A stretch of DNA of 64,000 nt from Corylus avellana (lineage: Eukaryota > Streptophyta > Magnoliopsida > Fagales > Betulaceae), in contig NC_081543.1 in NCBI RefSeq assembly GCF_901000735.1, forward strand, positions 14,287,574-14,351,573, written 5' to 3'. The notes beneath the pieces were generated by a model. It ran no database searches. It was not told the origin of the DNA and worked only from the letters and a program-made list of their open reading frames with translations. Made by a program: the position numbers and the translations under genes. How positions within the stretch are numbered: position 1 is the stretch's first letter; the number at the start of each line of letters is the position of its first letter. Below, piece by piece: positions 50,990 to 61,170 of this stretch.

Positions 50990-52252
50990 GCCAAAACCTG
51001 CCCAGAACCTCGCCGAGACTTGACCGAGACTTGCCCAGAACCTGCTCGGGACCGCGCTAGGACTTGCCTGGAACCTAACCAGACTTGAACGGGACCCGCC
51101 CAAACCAGCCCAAGACCCGCCTGAGACCCGATCGGAACCTGCCCTGGACTTGACTGGGGCCCACCCGAGACTTGACCGGGATCTGCCCGGGACCCCGTTA
51201 GGACCTGACTGGGACTTGATCGGGACTTGACCAGAACTTGATCGGGACCCGCCTGAGACCTACTCGGGACCTCGCCGGGACCACGCTGGGACCTACCTGT
51301 GACTTGACCGAAACCCCGCCAGGACTTGACCGGGACCTAACCGGCACTTGCCTGGGACTTGACTGAGACCCCGCCGGGGCTTGACCAAGACCTGCCCGGG
51401 ACCCTCTCGGGACTCGCCATGGACCTAACCAGGACTGGACCCGGACCCCACTTGGGACTTGCCCGAGACTCGCCTAGGACTTGACCGGGACCCACCCGGG
51501 ACCTGACCGGGACCCACCCAGAACTTAACCGGGACTTGACTAGGACGTGACTGGGACTTGTTCGGGACTTGACCGGGACCTGCCCGGGACTTTACTGAAC
51601 CTGCCCGGGACCCTCTCAGGACTTGCCCAGGACCTGCCCGAGAGTTGACCGGGACCCACAGAGACTTCAACGGGACCCCGCTGGGACCTGCCTGGGACTT
51701 GACCTGGACCTGCCCGGGNNNNNNNNNNNNNNNNNNNNNNNNNNNNNNNNNNNNNNNNNNNNNNNNNNNNNNNNNNNNNNNNNNNNNNNNNNNNNNNNNN
51801 NNNNNNNNNNNNNNNNNNNNNNNNNNNNNNNNNNNNNNNNNNNNNNNNNNNNNNGGGTCTCGGTAAAGTCCTAGGCAGGTCCCAGCAGGGCCCCGAGCAA
51901 GTCTCGGGTGGGTCCCGATCAATCAAGTCTTGTTAAGTCCCTGGCAAGTCCCGAGCTGATCCTAGTCAGGTCCCGGGCAAGTCCTAGGCAGGTCCTGGTC
52001 AAGTCCTAACGAGGTCCCGGTCAAGTCCCGGGCAGGTCTCGGCGGGGTCCCGGACAAGTCCCAATCAGGTTTCAGTCAAGTCCTAGTCCTGGGCGGGTCC
52101 CGGTGGGGTACCGGGCAAGTCCCAGGCAGGTCCCAGTCAAGTGCCGGGCAGGTCTCGGCAAGGTTTCGGACAAGTACCGATCAAGTCCCAGCGGGGTCCT
52201 GGGCAGGTCACGGTTGGGTCCCGAACAAGTCCCGGACAGGACCTGGTAGGGA
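50990..52252. repeat. GGGAC(C/T)TG minisatellite, inverted across an assembly gap
   Basis: Left of the gap (50990-51718) the plus strand repeats units of about 10-11 bp such as GGGACTTGACC and GGGACCTGCCC. Right of it (51855-52252) the plus strand shows the reverse complements (GGTCAAGTCCC, GGGCAGGTCCC). The array is far more GC-rich than its surroundings. Flanks with ACGTAAAAT/GAAAATGG words (50790-50960 and 52260-52345) suggest it lies inside a DNA transposon. Open frames here arise because the repeat lacks stop words and are not genes. Confidence 0.85.
51719..51854. other. assembly gap (136 N)
   Basis: A run of N at the point where the minisatellite changes orientation. Confidence 0.99.
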
Positions 52253-52347
52253 CCTTATTGGAAAAAAAATAAAAAATAATTTTCCGTGTGTAATTGGCAT
52301 ATAAAAATATTTTCGACAAAAAACATTTCAGAGAAAATGGCTTCCAA

Positions 52348-52349
<2 letters not shown>

Positions 52350-52387
<38 letters not shown>
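52350..52387. repeat. (AT)n microsatellite
   Basis: An uninterrupted TATATA run. Confidence 0.95.
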
Positions 52388-52390
<3 letters not shown>

Positions 52391-53005
52391 GATGATATGG
52401 TAGGTGTGCAAATGGGGGTAGGTCGAAAGGTTTCTACTATTATATATAATATATGATGAATTGTATGAAGACTCTATGCACTCAAACATTGCACACCTAC
52501 CATATATTTTAACCCAATAAATTCTTTCAAAATACTATTTAACTAGAGACTTTCATCTATTATTTTCTTAATATTGGATGATACCTCTTCTCTTTTTTAT
52601 TTTTTATTTTTTATTTTTTATTTTTCTCTGAGCTTGGATGATGTTACCTCTTCACATGTTCTTTTATATATGTTTTCTAATATAACTGACTTTTACCAAG
52701 AGTCACACACTAATTGTGTAAAAAACTCTTATAAAACTTTATGATCCTAACCGAAGACGTTACTTGAACCAAAAGTTATTTTACTAAAATAATTTCATAT
52801 TTTCTAAAGCTACAATTCTTAAAAAAAATAAATTAAAAAAATAAATAAATAAGAAGTTTATTGTTCAAGGGTTTCAAGCTATTTAATTGTTATAACGGTT
52901 CAAGGATTTGTTCTAAATAAATAGCTTCAGTATTATTGCCCAATTAAGAGAACTTTTAAAGTGAGAGAAATATGATGTACGTCTATAAAAAGTATAATAA
53001 AATTT
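52388..53005. other. 5' flank of secreted-peptide gene 1
   Basis: From about 52460 it aligns by eye with 55210-55650 upstream of the paralogue. A TATA-like AATAAATAGCTT is shared (about 52916 and 55603). It contains a (TTTTTAT)n stretch near 52590-52625. No other gene. Confidence 0.5.
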
Positions 53006-53374
53006 ATGTTGGTGGTGATGGAGTTGATTATCCTCATAATACTCAAAGTGCATGCTAATGACAATACCCCTTTCTCTCTCGCTCTCACTGAACTACCAAC
53101 CAAACTTTATCTTTTCCAACTTGATAATCATGATATGAGTTATATCGATTGTTGCATTGAACATACACTTACAAATAAAGAAATGTATTATGCAACGAAA
53201 TATCTTGTAAAATGCCTTTTTAATGGCCCAATGCATCCTAAAAATTATCCCATCAGCTTTGAGCGTGCTTGGATAGAGTGGTATCTTCATTGTTTTTTGA
53301 CAAGGAAACTTAGTGGCATTGATCATGTATGCTGTATAGTAGACTGCTATAAAGAGAAAATGAAGAAGCATTAA
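53006..53374 (+). CDS. small secreted cysteine-rich protein, paralogue 1
   Basis: 122 residues with a hydrophobic N-terminus (MLVVMELIILIILKVHA) that looks like a signal peptide, then a mature part with cysteines in CCIE, KCLFNGPMHPK, HCFL and VCCIVDCYK. It aligns with the peptide at 55657-56055 (LFQLDN, SYID.CIE.TL, KYL..CLF, PMHPK.YPIS, C..CYK). The ATG pair used by the paralogue is out of frame here because of about 4 extra bases, so the start is 53006. I do not recognise the family. The secreted, cysteine-paired, tandemly duplicated pattern suggests a defence or signalling peptide; this is inference. Confidence 0.65.
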   Translation: MLVVMELIILIILKVHANDNTPFSLALTELPTKLYLFQLDNHDMSYIDCCIEHTLTNKEMYYATKYLVKCLFNGPMHPKNYPISFERAWIEWYLHCFLTRKLSGIDHVCCIVDCYKEKMKKH

Positions 53375-54001
53375 ATATCAATGGGCTCCAAATTTAGTAA
53401 GAGGTTCTCAACTACTTCTCCGGCTCTCTCTTCACAAATATAAATACACACTTATGAAGAAGATATATGTTCCACAATATATGTGAAAACATTTTCTCAT
53501 ATATTGTAGATAAATACTTTAACATTTTTATACATTTCTAGGATAGTAATAGGTGGTTCACTATAAGCTTCTTTTTTCTTTTTCTTTTTTCATAAAATTT
53601 TGTTTAATATCCTTAAACTGACACTTTCTTTTCTTTCTTTCTTTTTTTCTTTATCTTTTTTTTGGCAGAAAGATCAAATAATCATTTATGCTACTTAGCT
53701 CATTCAAACTATGTTTCATTAAAATTTACATACAGTTAAATTTTTTGATTAAAGTGTATGAAAAGTTGCACTTGTGATTCACACGGGAAATGTTTTTACA
53801 TAAAAAGGCCAAAATTCAACCATTTTTATTGTACAATATCATTTATTGCATTAATACATCATTTAAACTCAAAATTAGATTAAACAATATTTCACATTTA
53901 AATATAAAATGCAAAAATTGGTATAAAAATAACGATAATACTTACCTTAATCAAAGAAAACGTGCATATTTAAGCTACTATCAAGTGTGATTTTTCCTTT
54001 T
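53375..54001. other. 3' flank of peptide gene 1
   Basis: 53375 to about 53530 matches 56056-56220, the 3' region of the paralogue, so the duplication includes UTRs. The rest is AT- and pyrimidine-rich, with no gene. Confidence 0.5.
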
Positions 54002-54010
54002 TTGATTTAT

Positions 54011-54566
54011 GGGTTATTAAACTTTTTAGTACCTAGGTTTGCAGTTTTTTATTTTTTTTCCCCTAGGTTTTCAAAATAGTCAGAAATGGTACCTGACCAA
54101 TGAGAAAAGACGAAATTGATACTTCTGTTAGTTTCTGTTACCCTCCGTCACACGTGTCACCATATAAAAATGCCATGTATACTAAAAATTAAAAAAAAAT
54201 AATAATAATAACAATAATAAAACTAAACCTAAAATAAAATTAAAAATTAAAAATTTTTTTAAAAAAAAAAAATGAGGGGTGGCCGAACCACCCCCAAATT
54301 TTTCCTTTTTTTTAAGTTTTTTTTTTTTAATTTTTAATTATTTTTATGATTTATTATTATTATTATTATTATTATTTTGTTAAGGACACATGGCATATTT
54401 TGGGAGTGACCTGTGGCAGATCGTTAATTTTTTTCTCACGAAATCTAATGGATGTATTAATTTTGTCTTTTCCCATAAGTCAGGTACCATTTCTAACTAT
54501 TTTGGAAACCTAGGGAAAAAAAAAATAAAAAACTGATAACACAGGTACTAAAAAAGTTATTAACCC
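54011..54566. mobile_element. MULE-type MITE with long inverted repeats
   Basis: The ends GGGTTATTAAACTTTTTAGT and (complement) GGGTTAATAACTTTTTTAGT continue as inverted arms of about 110 bp. They contain CCCTAGGTTT..CAAAATAGT.AGAAATGGTACCTGAC. The 9-bp flanks TTGATTTAT and TTTATTTAT match at 8 of 9. The interior is A/T homopolymer-rich with a GGTGGCCGAACCACC palindrome. No coding. Confidence 0.8.
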
Positions 54567-54575
54567 TTTATTTAT

Positions 54576-55656
54576 ATTCTCTACCACATTACAAATTTTT
54601 GCCCATTTTCCTTGTCATCTAGCGTGTCTCACTTTTTGAATTTGTATTGGTGGTTTCAGGTTGTATAAGATGGCATTGTTGGTCGAAGAATGAAATCTTG
54701 AATAATTGGATTGCATGTATGCATAACAAGTACTTGAAAAATCTAGAGGCTGCTAGCTACTAGAAACCCAAAGACGATTTGGCAAAATCGACGCACTAGT
54801 TTGTACTAGCGACAAGCAATACGGAGCAGCGATGTTGTTTTCAATGACATTCGTTAAAATCGAAATACAATTTTGTATTAGTTATAGAAGCACTATACCA
54901 TTTTAGCATACAGGATCCACCTATCACATAATCACAAGAAATTAATATATATATATAGAGTTAGCATATGGAAGGAAACATTATGTTGTTAATCTTTTCT
55001 TTATAAAGATCATTAATTTTTTAAATATAACGAAGCGACCGTTAGTATGTGTAAAGGAAAAACAGTTGAAAAAATGGTGCCGCTTTTATTTTATGAAAGA
55101 TTATGAATTCTATAGTGTATGTGATCATTGATCAATGGGAATTTAAATGAATAGAGGTTATAAAGGTACTTTGAGTCACTTCAATTCGTAACATTCACCA
55201 GTTATAATCCTATTTACATAAATAAATAGCATGATGACTCTATGCACTCAAATATTGCATACTTATAAATTACCACTTCTTTTAAACCCATAATTTCTTT
55301 CAAAATTATATTTTATTGGAGGCTTTGATCTAATATGTCATGAATATTTGATGATACCTTATTCTTTTATTTTCTTTTCTTTTTTTTATATTCTATGAGT
55401 ATGATACCTCTTCACATATTCTTTTACGTAAGTTTCCTAATATAGTTATGTTCCAACCCAACCAAGAGCTATTTTACTAGAATACATTCATATTTCAGCG
55501 TACAGTTCATAATAAATAAATAAATAAATAAACTCTTTTTAAGTAAGATGTTTGTGTTTTCAAGGTGTCAAGCTATTTAATTGTTCAAACATTTCAACTC
55601 AATAAATAGCTTGAGTAATGATGTCCAAATAAGAGAATTTCTAAAGTGAGAGAAAT
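54576..55656. other. spacer and 5' flank of peptide gene 2
   Basis: 54576-55210 shows nothing recognisable. 55210-55650 is the duplicated upstream region. Confidence 0.45.
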
Positions 55657-56055
55657 ATGATGTCCATAAAAAGTATGATAAAATTTATGTTGGTGATTAT
55701 GGGGTTGATTAACCTCATGATACTCGAAGTGCATGCTAATAACCCTGCACCTCTCTCTCCCGCTCCTGCTGCACTACCAACCAGCCTTCAGCTCTTCCAA
55801 CTTGATAATGAGGATACGAGTTATATAGATCGTTGCATTGAAAGCACACTTGAAAAGCATAAAGCACCGAATTTGATTGCTAAATATCTTCTTCAATGCC
55901 TTTTTGAGGATCCAATGCATCCTAAAGATTATCCCATCAGCCTTCTCAAAGCTCATAGGAAGTGCTTTTATGAGTGTTGTTTGACATTCAAATATTTTAG
56001 CCATTGTATAGCGACTTGCTATAAAGGAAAGACGGATCAAAATATCTATAACTAG
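55657..56055 (+). CDS. small secreted cysteine-rich protein, paralogue 2
   Basis: 132 residues. The start at the ATGATG pair gives a signal-peptide-like N-terminus (basic start, then FMLVIMGLINLMILEVHA). A Pro/Ala-rich stretch (NNPAPLSPAPAALPTSL) follows. The mature domain has six or seven cysteines (RCIE, QCLFEDPMHPK, KCFYECCL, HCIATCYK). It lacks frame damage and is the better-preserved member of the tandem pair. The family is not recognised; the C-terminal CFxxCC..C..C spacing is superficially like plant thionin-type or ECA1-type peptides, but I cannot support either. Confidence 0.72.
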   Translation: MMSIKSMIKFMLVIMGLINLMILEVHANNPAPLSPAPAALPTSLQLFQLDNEDTSYIDRCIESTLEKHKAPNLIAKYLLQCLFEDPMHPKDYPISLLKAHRKCFYECCLTFKYFSHCIATCYKGKTDQNIYN

Positions 56056-57013
56056 AATTGATGAGCTCCACATTTGGTAAGAGGTTCTCAACTACTTCTC
56101 TAGCTCTCTCTTTTTCACAATATGAATACACACGTACGATGAAGATGCTCCATAATATATGCGAAACTGTTTTCTCATACATTGTAAATGAACACTTTAT
56201 CATTTTTATACAGTTCTATAATAGCAATGGAAGGTTCATTATCAGTTTTCAAATTTTGACTTCAAATACAAAATTACTCTTCTATAACCTTTACTTTCTT
56301 TTCTTTTCTTTTCTTTTCTTTTTTTTGACAAAAGGAAAATTCGGGCATTTCATCTTTAAAAAATTGAATGTGCCCATCTTATGTAAACTTTTTGTCCATT
56401 CTAATGATTACAATTTAAAGGAGGGTGTAAATGAAAAAATAAAAAATAAAAAATTGTAGCTTTGAATGTGTCAAATGCCGAAAATTGAAGTTTGAAGGTG
56501 TCTTAATTTGTGAAAAAGATGTAAATTTAAGGGGGTCAAATGTAATTTTTTTTCTTTTTATTTTTATCTCCACCACATTACTTATCTATTCACCTTGCTA
56601 TCTAATTTATATGCATCAAGCTTGTCTCGCTCACTTATTGAATTTTGTATTGCGGTTTTAGGGTGACTAATATGGCATCGTATATAGCTGAGGGAGATAT
56701 TGAATACTTGAATTGTATGGATCGGATAACAACTCCTAATTTTCTTGCTCGTTTTTATGTATGACTATCTTGAGTTATAAAAATAAAGAAGTAGAAATAC
56801 TTTCACTTGATTTTGTGTCTGAATTATGGTTATGGGAATTACTGACCCCAAGATTGTATTTTTTTTTTTGAGTTGTTTAAGTTATTAGACAATATATGGG
56901 TAGATTAAGACTACATTAAGTTTTTTGTAATGCGTGTTTAGATCGTAGAGTTTCAATAATTTTGATATTGAGATCCATGTTTATCATTTTATAATATATA
57001 TACCTCCACTATA
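56056..57013. other. 3' flank of peptide gene 2 and intergenic
   Basis: The UTR-like part to about 56220 matches peptide gene 1. Beyond that is AT-rich sequence with T-runs and no gene. Confidence 0.45.
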
Positions 57014-57021
57014 TATATATA

Positions 57022-58005
57022 CAGTGGCGGATTTAGGAGTTCATTTTACCGGGGGCGTCAATAAAATAATAAAATATAATGATAAATAATTTTTTTTTCT
57101 CTTTATATATTATATTTTTATCATAATATGGTAAATACAATAAAAAAAAAAAAATTATACCACAATATATGTATCACAAAAGGCATATTTATATGCTAAA
57201 TTGATATATTAGTTACCATGTAGGCACTAATACAATAGTAAAGGAAAATACAAAATACGAAGTGCTTAAAATTGCATTCTATACGGTTTTAGAGAAACAA
57301 AATCATCAAGTATTAAATCTGAATCGAAGCTTTCAGCAATTCCCCTTTCAATATAGAGAAGTAAATTATCTTTAAGAAATTCATCTTCCATTTTGTTACG
57401 AAATATTGTTTTAATAATTGTTTACTTCTCATACTCTAATGATATTATAATAAAATTATTAGCATATTCCGATAGCTATTAGCCTAAAATGAATTAATAA
57501 AAAGAACAAATCTAAGATTGGCAATAATCTTTTGAAACTCGTTGATGCTTGACAAAATCCCAAAGTACTATATAAAACACACCAAAAAAAAATAATAATA
57601 AATAACAATATTGTTTTCAAATAAGATAAACAAAATGATGAAAATGAGAGATATATCTCAATTAAAAAGTTTAAATTATAACCGAGACAAATTAAGGGCG
57701 CTGTCATAATCAAGACAAATTAAAGCGTTAATGGCTTTAATTATAAACTTTACTCTCAACTTACTTGGTTGGGATGACAAGAAAGTGCCAAATATTGATA
57801 AATAAACATTAAATTTCTTGACACTTTTTTTTTTTTAAATGTGAAACCAAGAAACCAAAATAGCTGCAGGAGTTTTTTTACTTTTCAAAATTTGTTACCT
57901 GGGGCAGTAGACAATTCGGCCAGAAATATATTTTAAATTTTTTTTTTTTTTTTTTTTTACCAGGGGCGACCGCCCCCAGGTCGCCCCCTCTTCTCTCCGC
58001 CACTG
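57022..58005 (-). mobile_element. hAT transposon remnant (Tip100-like ends)
   Basis: The ends CAGTGGCGGATTTAGGAG and (complement) CAGTGGCGGAGAGAAGAG are inverted. The TATATATA sequence on both sides is compatible with an 8-bp duplication but is also simple repeat. A minus-strand piece at 57267-57391 reads like the C-terminal end of a hAT transposase (LLLYIERGIAESFDSDLILDDF). The rest of the transposase is missing. Confidence 0.78.
57267..57391 (-). pseudogene. hAT transposase C-terminal remnant
   Basis: About 41 residues correspond to the extreme C-terminus after the dimerisation domain, where relatives have the ...YIEKDIF...I..RF..MK.RR pattern. It is all that remains of the gene in this element. 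Confidence 0.65.
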
Positions 58006-59231
58006 TATATATATATGCGCACCGCAAATATCCACCAAAAAAAAAAAAATTTTGGATTTGGAGAATAGCTTTTGAAAAAGTGAAAATTGAGAAGCGCATT
58101 AAATGAGAGCCAACAAAGTATTTTCTTTGGGGTTCATAAAAGTTTTTTTTTTTTTTTTTGTTGGACAAATTGAACAGTACCATCAAAACATAAAAGAAAA
58201 AATGAAAAAATAAAAAAATAAAAAGTATTTGTTTGGAGCTTAAAGCTAAAAAAAAAAAAAAAAAAAAAAAATTCAAAGTTTTTCAAAACATAAAAGAAAC
58301 CAAACCACGAAGAAAATAAAATACAAGGATTTTTTTAAAGGCTGGCTTTCACCACCCTTTCACGGAAGGGAAGAGGTGGGTCTCCCCCTCTGCGAGGGGC
58401 ATGTAGTGGGTGGGTTTCCACCCCGACCCTTTGCCTGGTCATGGTGGATCTCCACCCCGCGTCTCCATGAGAGGTATTGCTCTGTCATCTATAAGTCTAG
58501 CTCCTTGGTCTGCCCTCCATTACTCAAATGTCGGCTTTGTCATAATTAAGGGAAGCCTTAGGAATTAGTATCTTCTTCGTTTTATTTAAACATGAGAATA
58601 TCTCGTTAGTTATATTTTAAGGGTATTTTTATTTCCTCAAAAAGTAAAATGATAAAAAAAATACTCATCAAATATAACTAACTCAATACTCTCTAACTAG
58701 TTTATTTAAAATGGAGAGGATCCAGTTCCAAGCCTTAGACCCCTCGTCGACATACGTAGTTGTAAAGTCCCGATAATAATTAATTAATTGATAATTAACT
58801 CCTCAATGCACATTCCTGTCTAATTCTCCCAAATAATAAGATCAATGGAAATGTACTCCTCAAAAAGAGAATATATTAAGCCGTGGAAACATAATAATTT
58901 TCTTTTATTCTATCGAGATTAATCATTTCAACTAGCTAGATCATTTACTAAGAGTAATCACATCAACTATAATCACTCTAATATATATATATAAACTAAA
59001 ATTTTAATACATACAAATGTCTCAAAGCTAAAATTACCATGAAAATTATTTGTACTCCTCATAAAATTTGGATGTTGCAACAACGTATTGTGGCCGATAA
59101 AACAAAAATCGCGACAACAAGCATATTGTCGAACACATTTTGTACAAAAAAAAAAAAACCATTTGCCACTTTTATTTTATAAACGATTATGAATTCTAGT
59201 ATGATTATTGGGATTTTCAATGAATAAAGGG
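58006..59231. other. intergenic, low complexity
   Basis: It contains poly(A)/poly(T) tracts (58038-58050, 58143-58160, 58248-58271) and a GC-richer block at about 58340-58480 with GGGTGGGTTTCCACCCC palindromes. An (AT)n lies near 58981. No gene is seen. Confidence 0.45.
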
Positions 59232-59235
59232 TTAT

Positions 59236-59631
59236 TCAGGTAATTTGAGAATTTATATAAAAATGATCATTTTTAGTTATTCTGCATATATAACTAACTT
59301 TTAACATCATTGAGGGGCTTGTAGTTGATAACCAACCTTGGAGCACCTCGTTAGCATTTTTCATAACATAAAAAGCAACACAGGACCAAGGAGATTTACT
59401 CTTACGAATAATTCCCTTAGTAAGTAAATCAGCAATTTCTTTTTGGCAAAATTCTAAAGTGTCGGCATTCATTTGAATAGGCCTAGCTGTAGTTGGAATT
59501 TTGTTTTCAGAAAAATCTTCAACATAAGATAAAGAAACAATGTGCTTTTTCCTATGCCAAAACGCATTAGGAAGTTCAGAGCAAACAGAATCAATAATCA
59601 GAGTATTGAAAGCAGAAATCTTTGATTGCAA
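59236..59631 (-). pseudogene. pararetroviral reverse transcriptase, N-terminal fragment
   Basis: This covers the fingers region of a caulimovirid-type RT. A frameshift near 59335 disrupts the next conserved block, and the element ends soon after. No YxDD catalytic motif is present. Confidence 0.72.
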
Positions 59632-60430
59632 AAGCTTGTCAGAAAGCTGTTTAGCAATCTTAATTCTTGTTTAAGAAAATTGAGTTGTTTATGCTTGGCA
59701 GAAATCAAATTCAAGCAACTGTCATCAATATCAAATTTGGAAGCAAAATGAAATTTTACTTCAAATCTCATTTTAACAGTTGTAACACCAGTATCATCAA
59801 CAGTCAAGGGATAGAGCATGGCAATAAATGGAAGACTAAGAATTACTTTATCAGTCATATTCTTGACAAGAACAGCATGAATATGGAAGCAAACATTATT
59901 TTGGCAAACATGAACATTATTCAGCTCATACTTAATATGCAATTTGTCTCCACTGGCTGAATTCAACCGTTCTGTGGATTTTTCAAATATTTGCTGAGAA
60001 TAAGTCCTTCTTGGATGCAATTCAAATCAGCACCAGAATCAATTAATGCAATAACATTAAGGGTAAAATCTGGGGAAACAATGATATGCACTTTAGAATA
60101 CCATTTGGGAGGAATAACTTTGTTAATTAATTTGACAATATTAACATTATCAGAAATAGGTATGGGCTTATTCTTTTTTAGATCAACAATATCTTTCTTG
60201 GTGTTACTAATCTCATGTTGCAAATCTGAGATGGTAACTACTTTGGATTTTTGTTTTGAAACTCTTTCCAAAGTATTTTCAGGAAAGATTTCAGTATTAT
60301 CTTGTCCTTCGAATTTAGTCAGAACAGAACAAGTACTGATATTTTGTAAATCAGGAGGATTAGGATAAAAATTCTTTGTACGTTTGAAAGATCTGGATCC
60401 GTCAAAGATCCTTTGGAGTTTTGGCTCCAA
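59598..60430 (-). pseudogene. pararetroviral aspartic protease region, copy 1
   Basis: Two overlapping minus-strand frames (60430-59963 and 60020-59598) together correspond to the protease region of copy 2, with a frameshift near 59990. Confidence 0.7.
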
Positions 60431-61170
60431 ATCAATCTGGCCGAAGTTTTCTTCAAGAATTTTAATATCAGAATCAGTAGAATCATGAGAAGTTTCAGAA
60501 TCAGAATAGGAAGTTCTTTTTATGGCAAAATTCTATCCAGAAGTACTGGTACGAGAAGTTTTCAACTCAGTTAATTCAGAAAGCAATTGATTAACTTTCT
60601 CAAGGTTCATTTGAGAAGTAGTTTTCAAACCAGAAGATTTCTTTAAATCAGGAAGAAAAATCAAAGGTTTTTCAATTTTAGAAGAAATGGAAGAAATTTT
60701 CAAATCAAAACAGGGAGAGGAGATTTTCTCTTCAATTCGATCTAATTGTTGATATCAAAACATTATCGACAGGGAAATGTTTTTGAAGATAATCAAAAAA
60801 TAAAATATGTTTTTGGGACTTAATCATCATCTGGGCCCATTTGACCTTAATGAGATTTTGTTCCTTTTTCAGAATATTTGGCACGGTAAGCATGCCGTAA
60901 ATCACGATTTTCAGAAGAATTAAAATCTTTATGCAAAGCTGGCTAATCAATGATATAAAAGAAATCTTTAATCGGAGCAGTAAGAACATTACACTGATGA
61001 GGAGGAGCAGTGGGAAGAGGAGGAGCAGTGGGAAGATGAGCATTAAAATCAGAAGCAGAAGGAGAAACAGATCCACCTTTGTCATCCGTTGGAGGATGAT
61101 TTCTAGTAGAGTAAAAAGCAGAAAAAACTTGGGAATCGGTAGAAATTCCTTTGAGTTTCAAATCAGGGTT

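Larger units (their letters stand above)
59232..61170 (-). mobile_element. endogenous caulimovirid-like pararetrovirus, copy 1 (fragment)
   Basis: Read on the minus strand, this has a retropepsin segment (DSG at 60040-60032) followed by the N-terminal part of a reverse transcriptase of caulimovirid type (the SPWSC segment near 59395). The RT stops at about 59232, long before its catalytic centre. Frameshifts near 59990, 59630 and 59335 separate the pieces, and the region 60430-61170 is mostly broken. It is a defective virus-derived fossil and cannot encode a working product. The coat-protein region present in copy 2 is not seen here. Confidence 0.78.

Noticed and set aside
51425..52319. Several long frames in the minisatellite and across the N gap
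   Set aside because: The GGGAC repeat lacks stop codons in several frames, and N runs are read through. Repeated PGQV/RDLT peptides are an artefact of the repeat.
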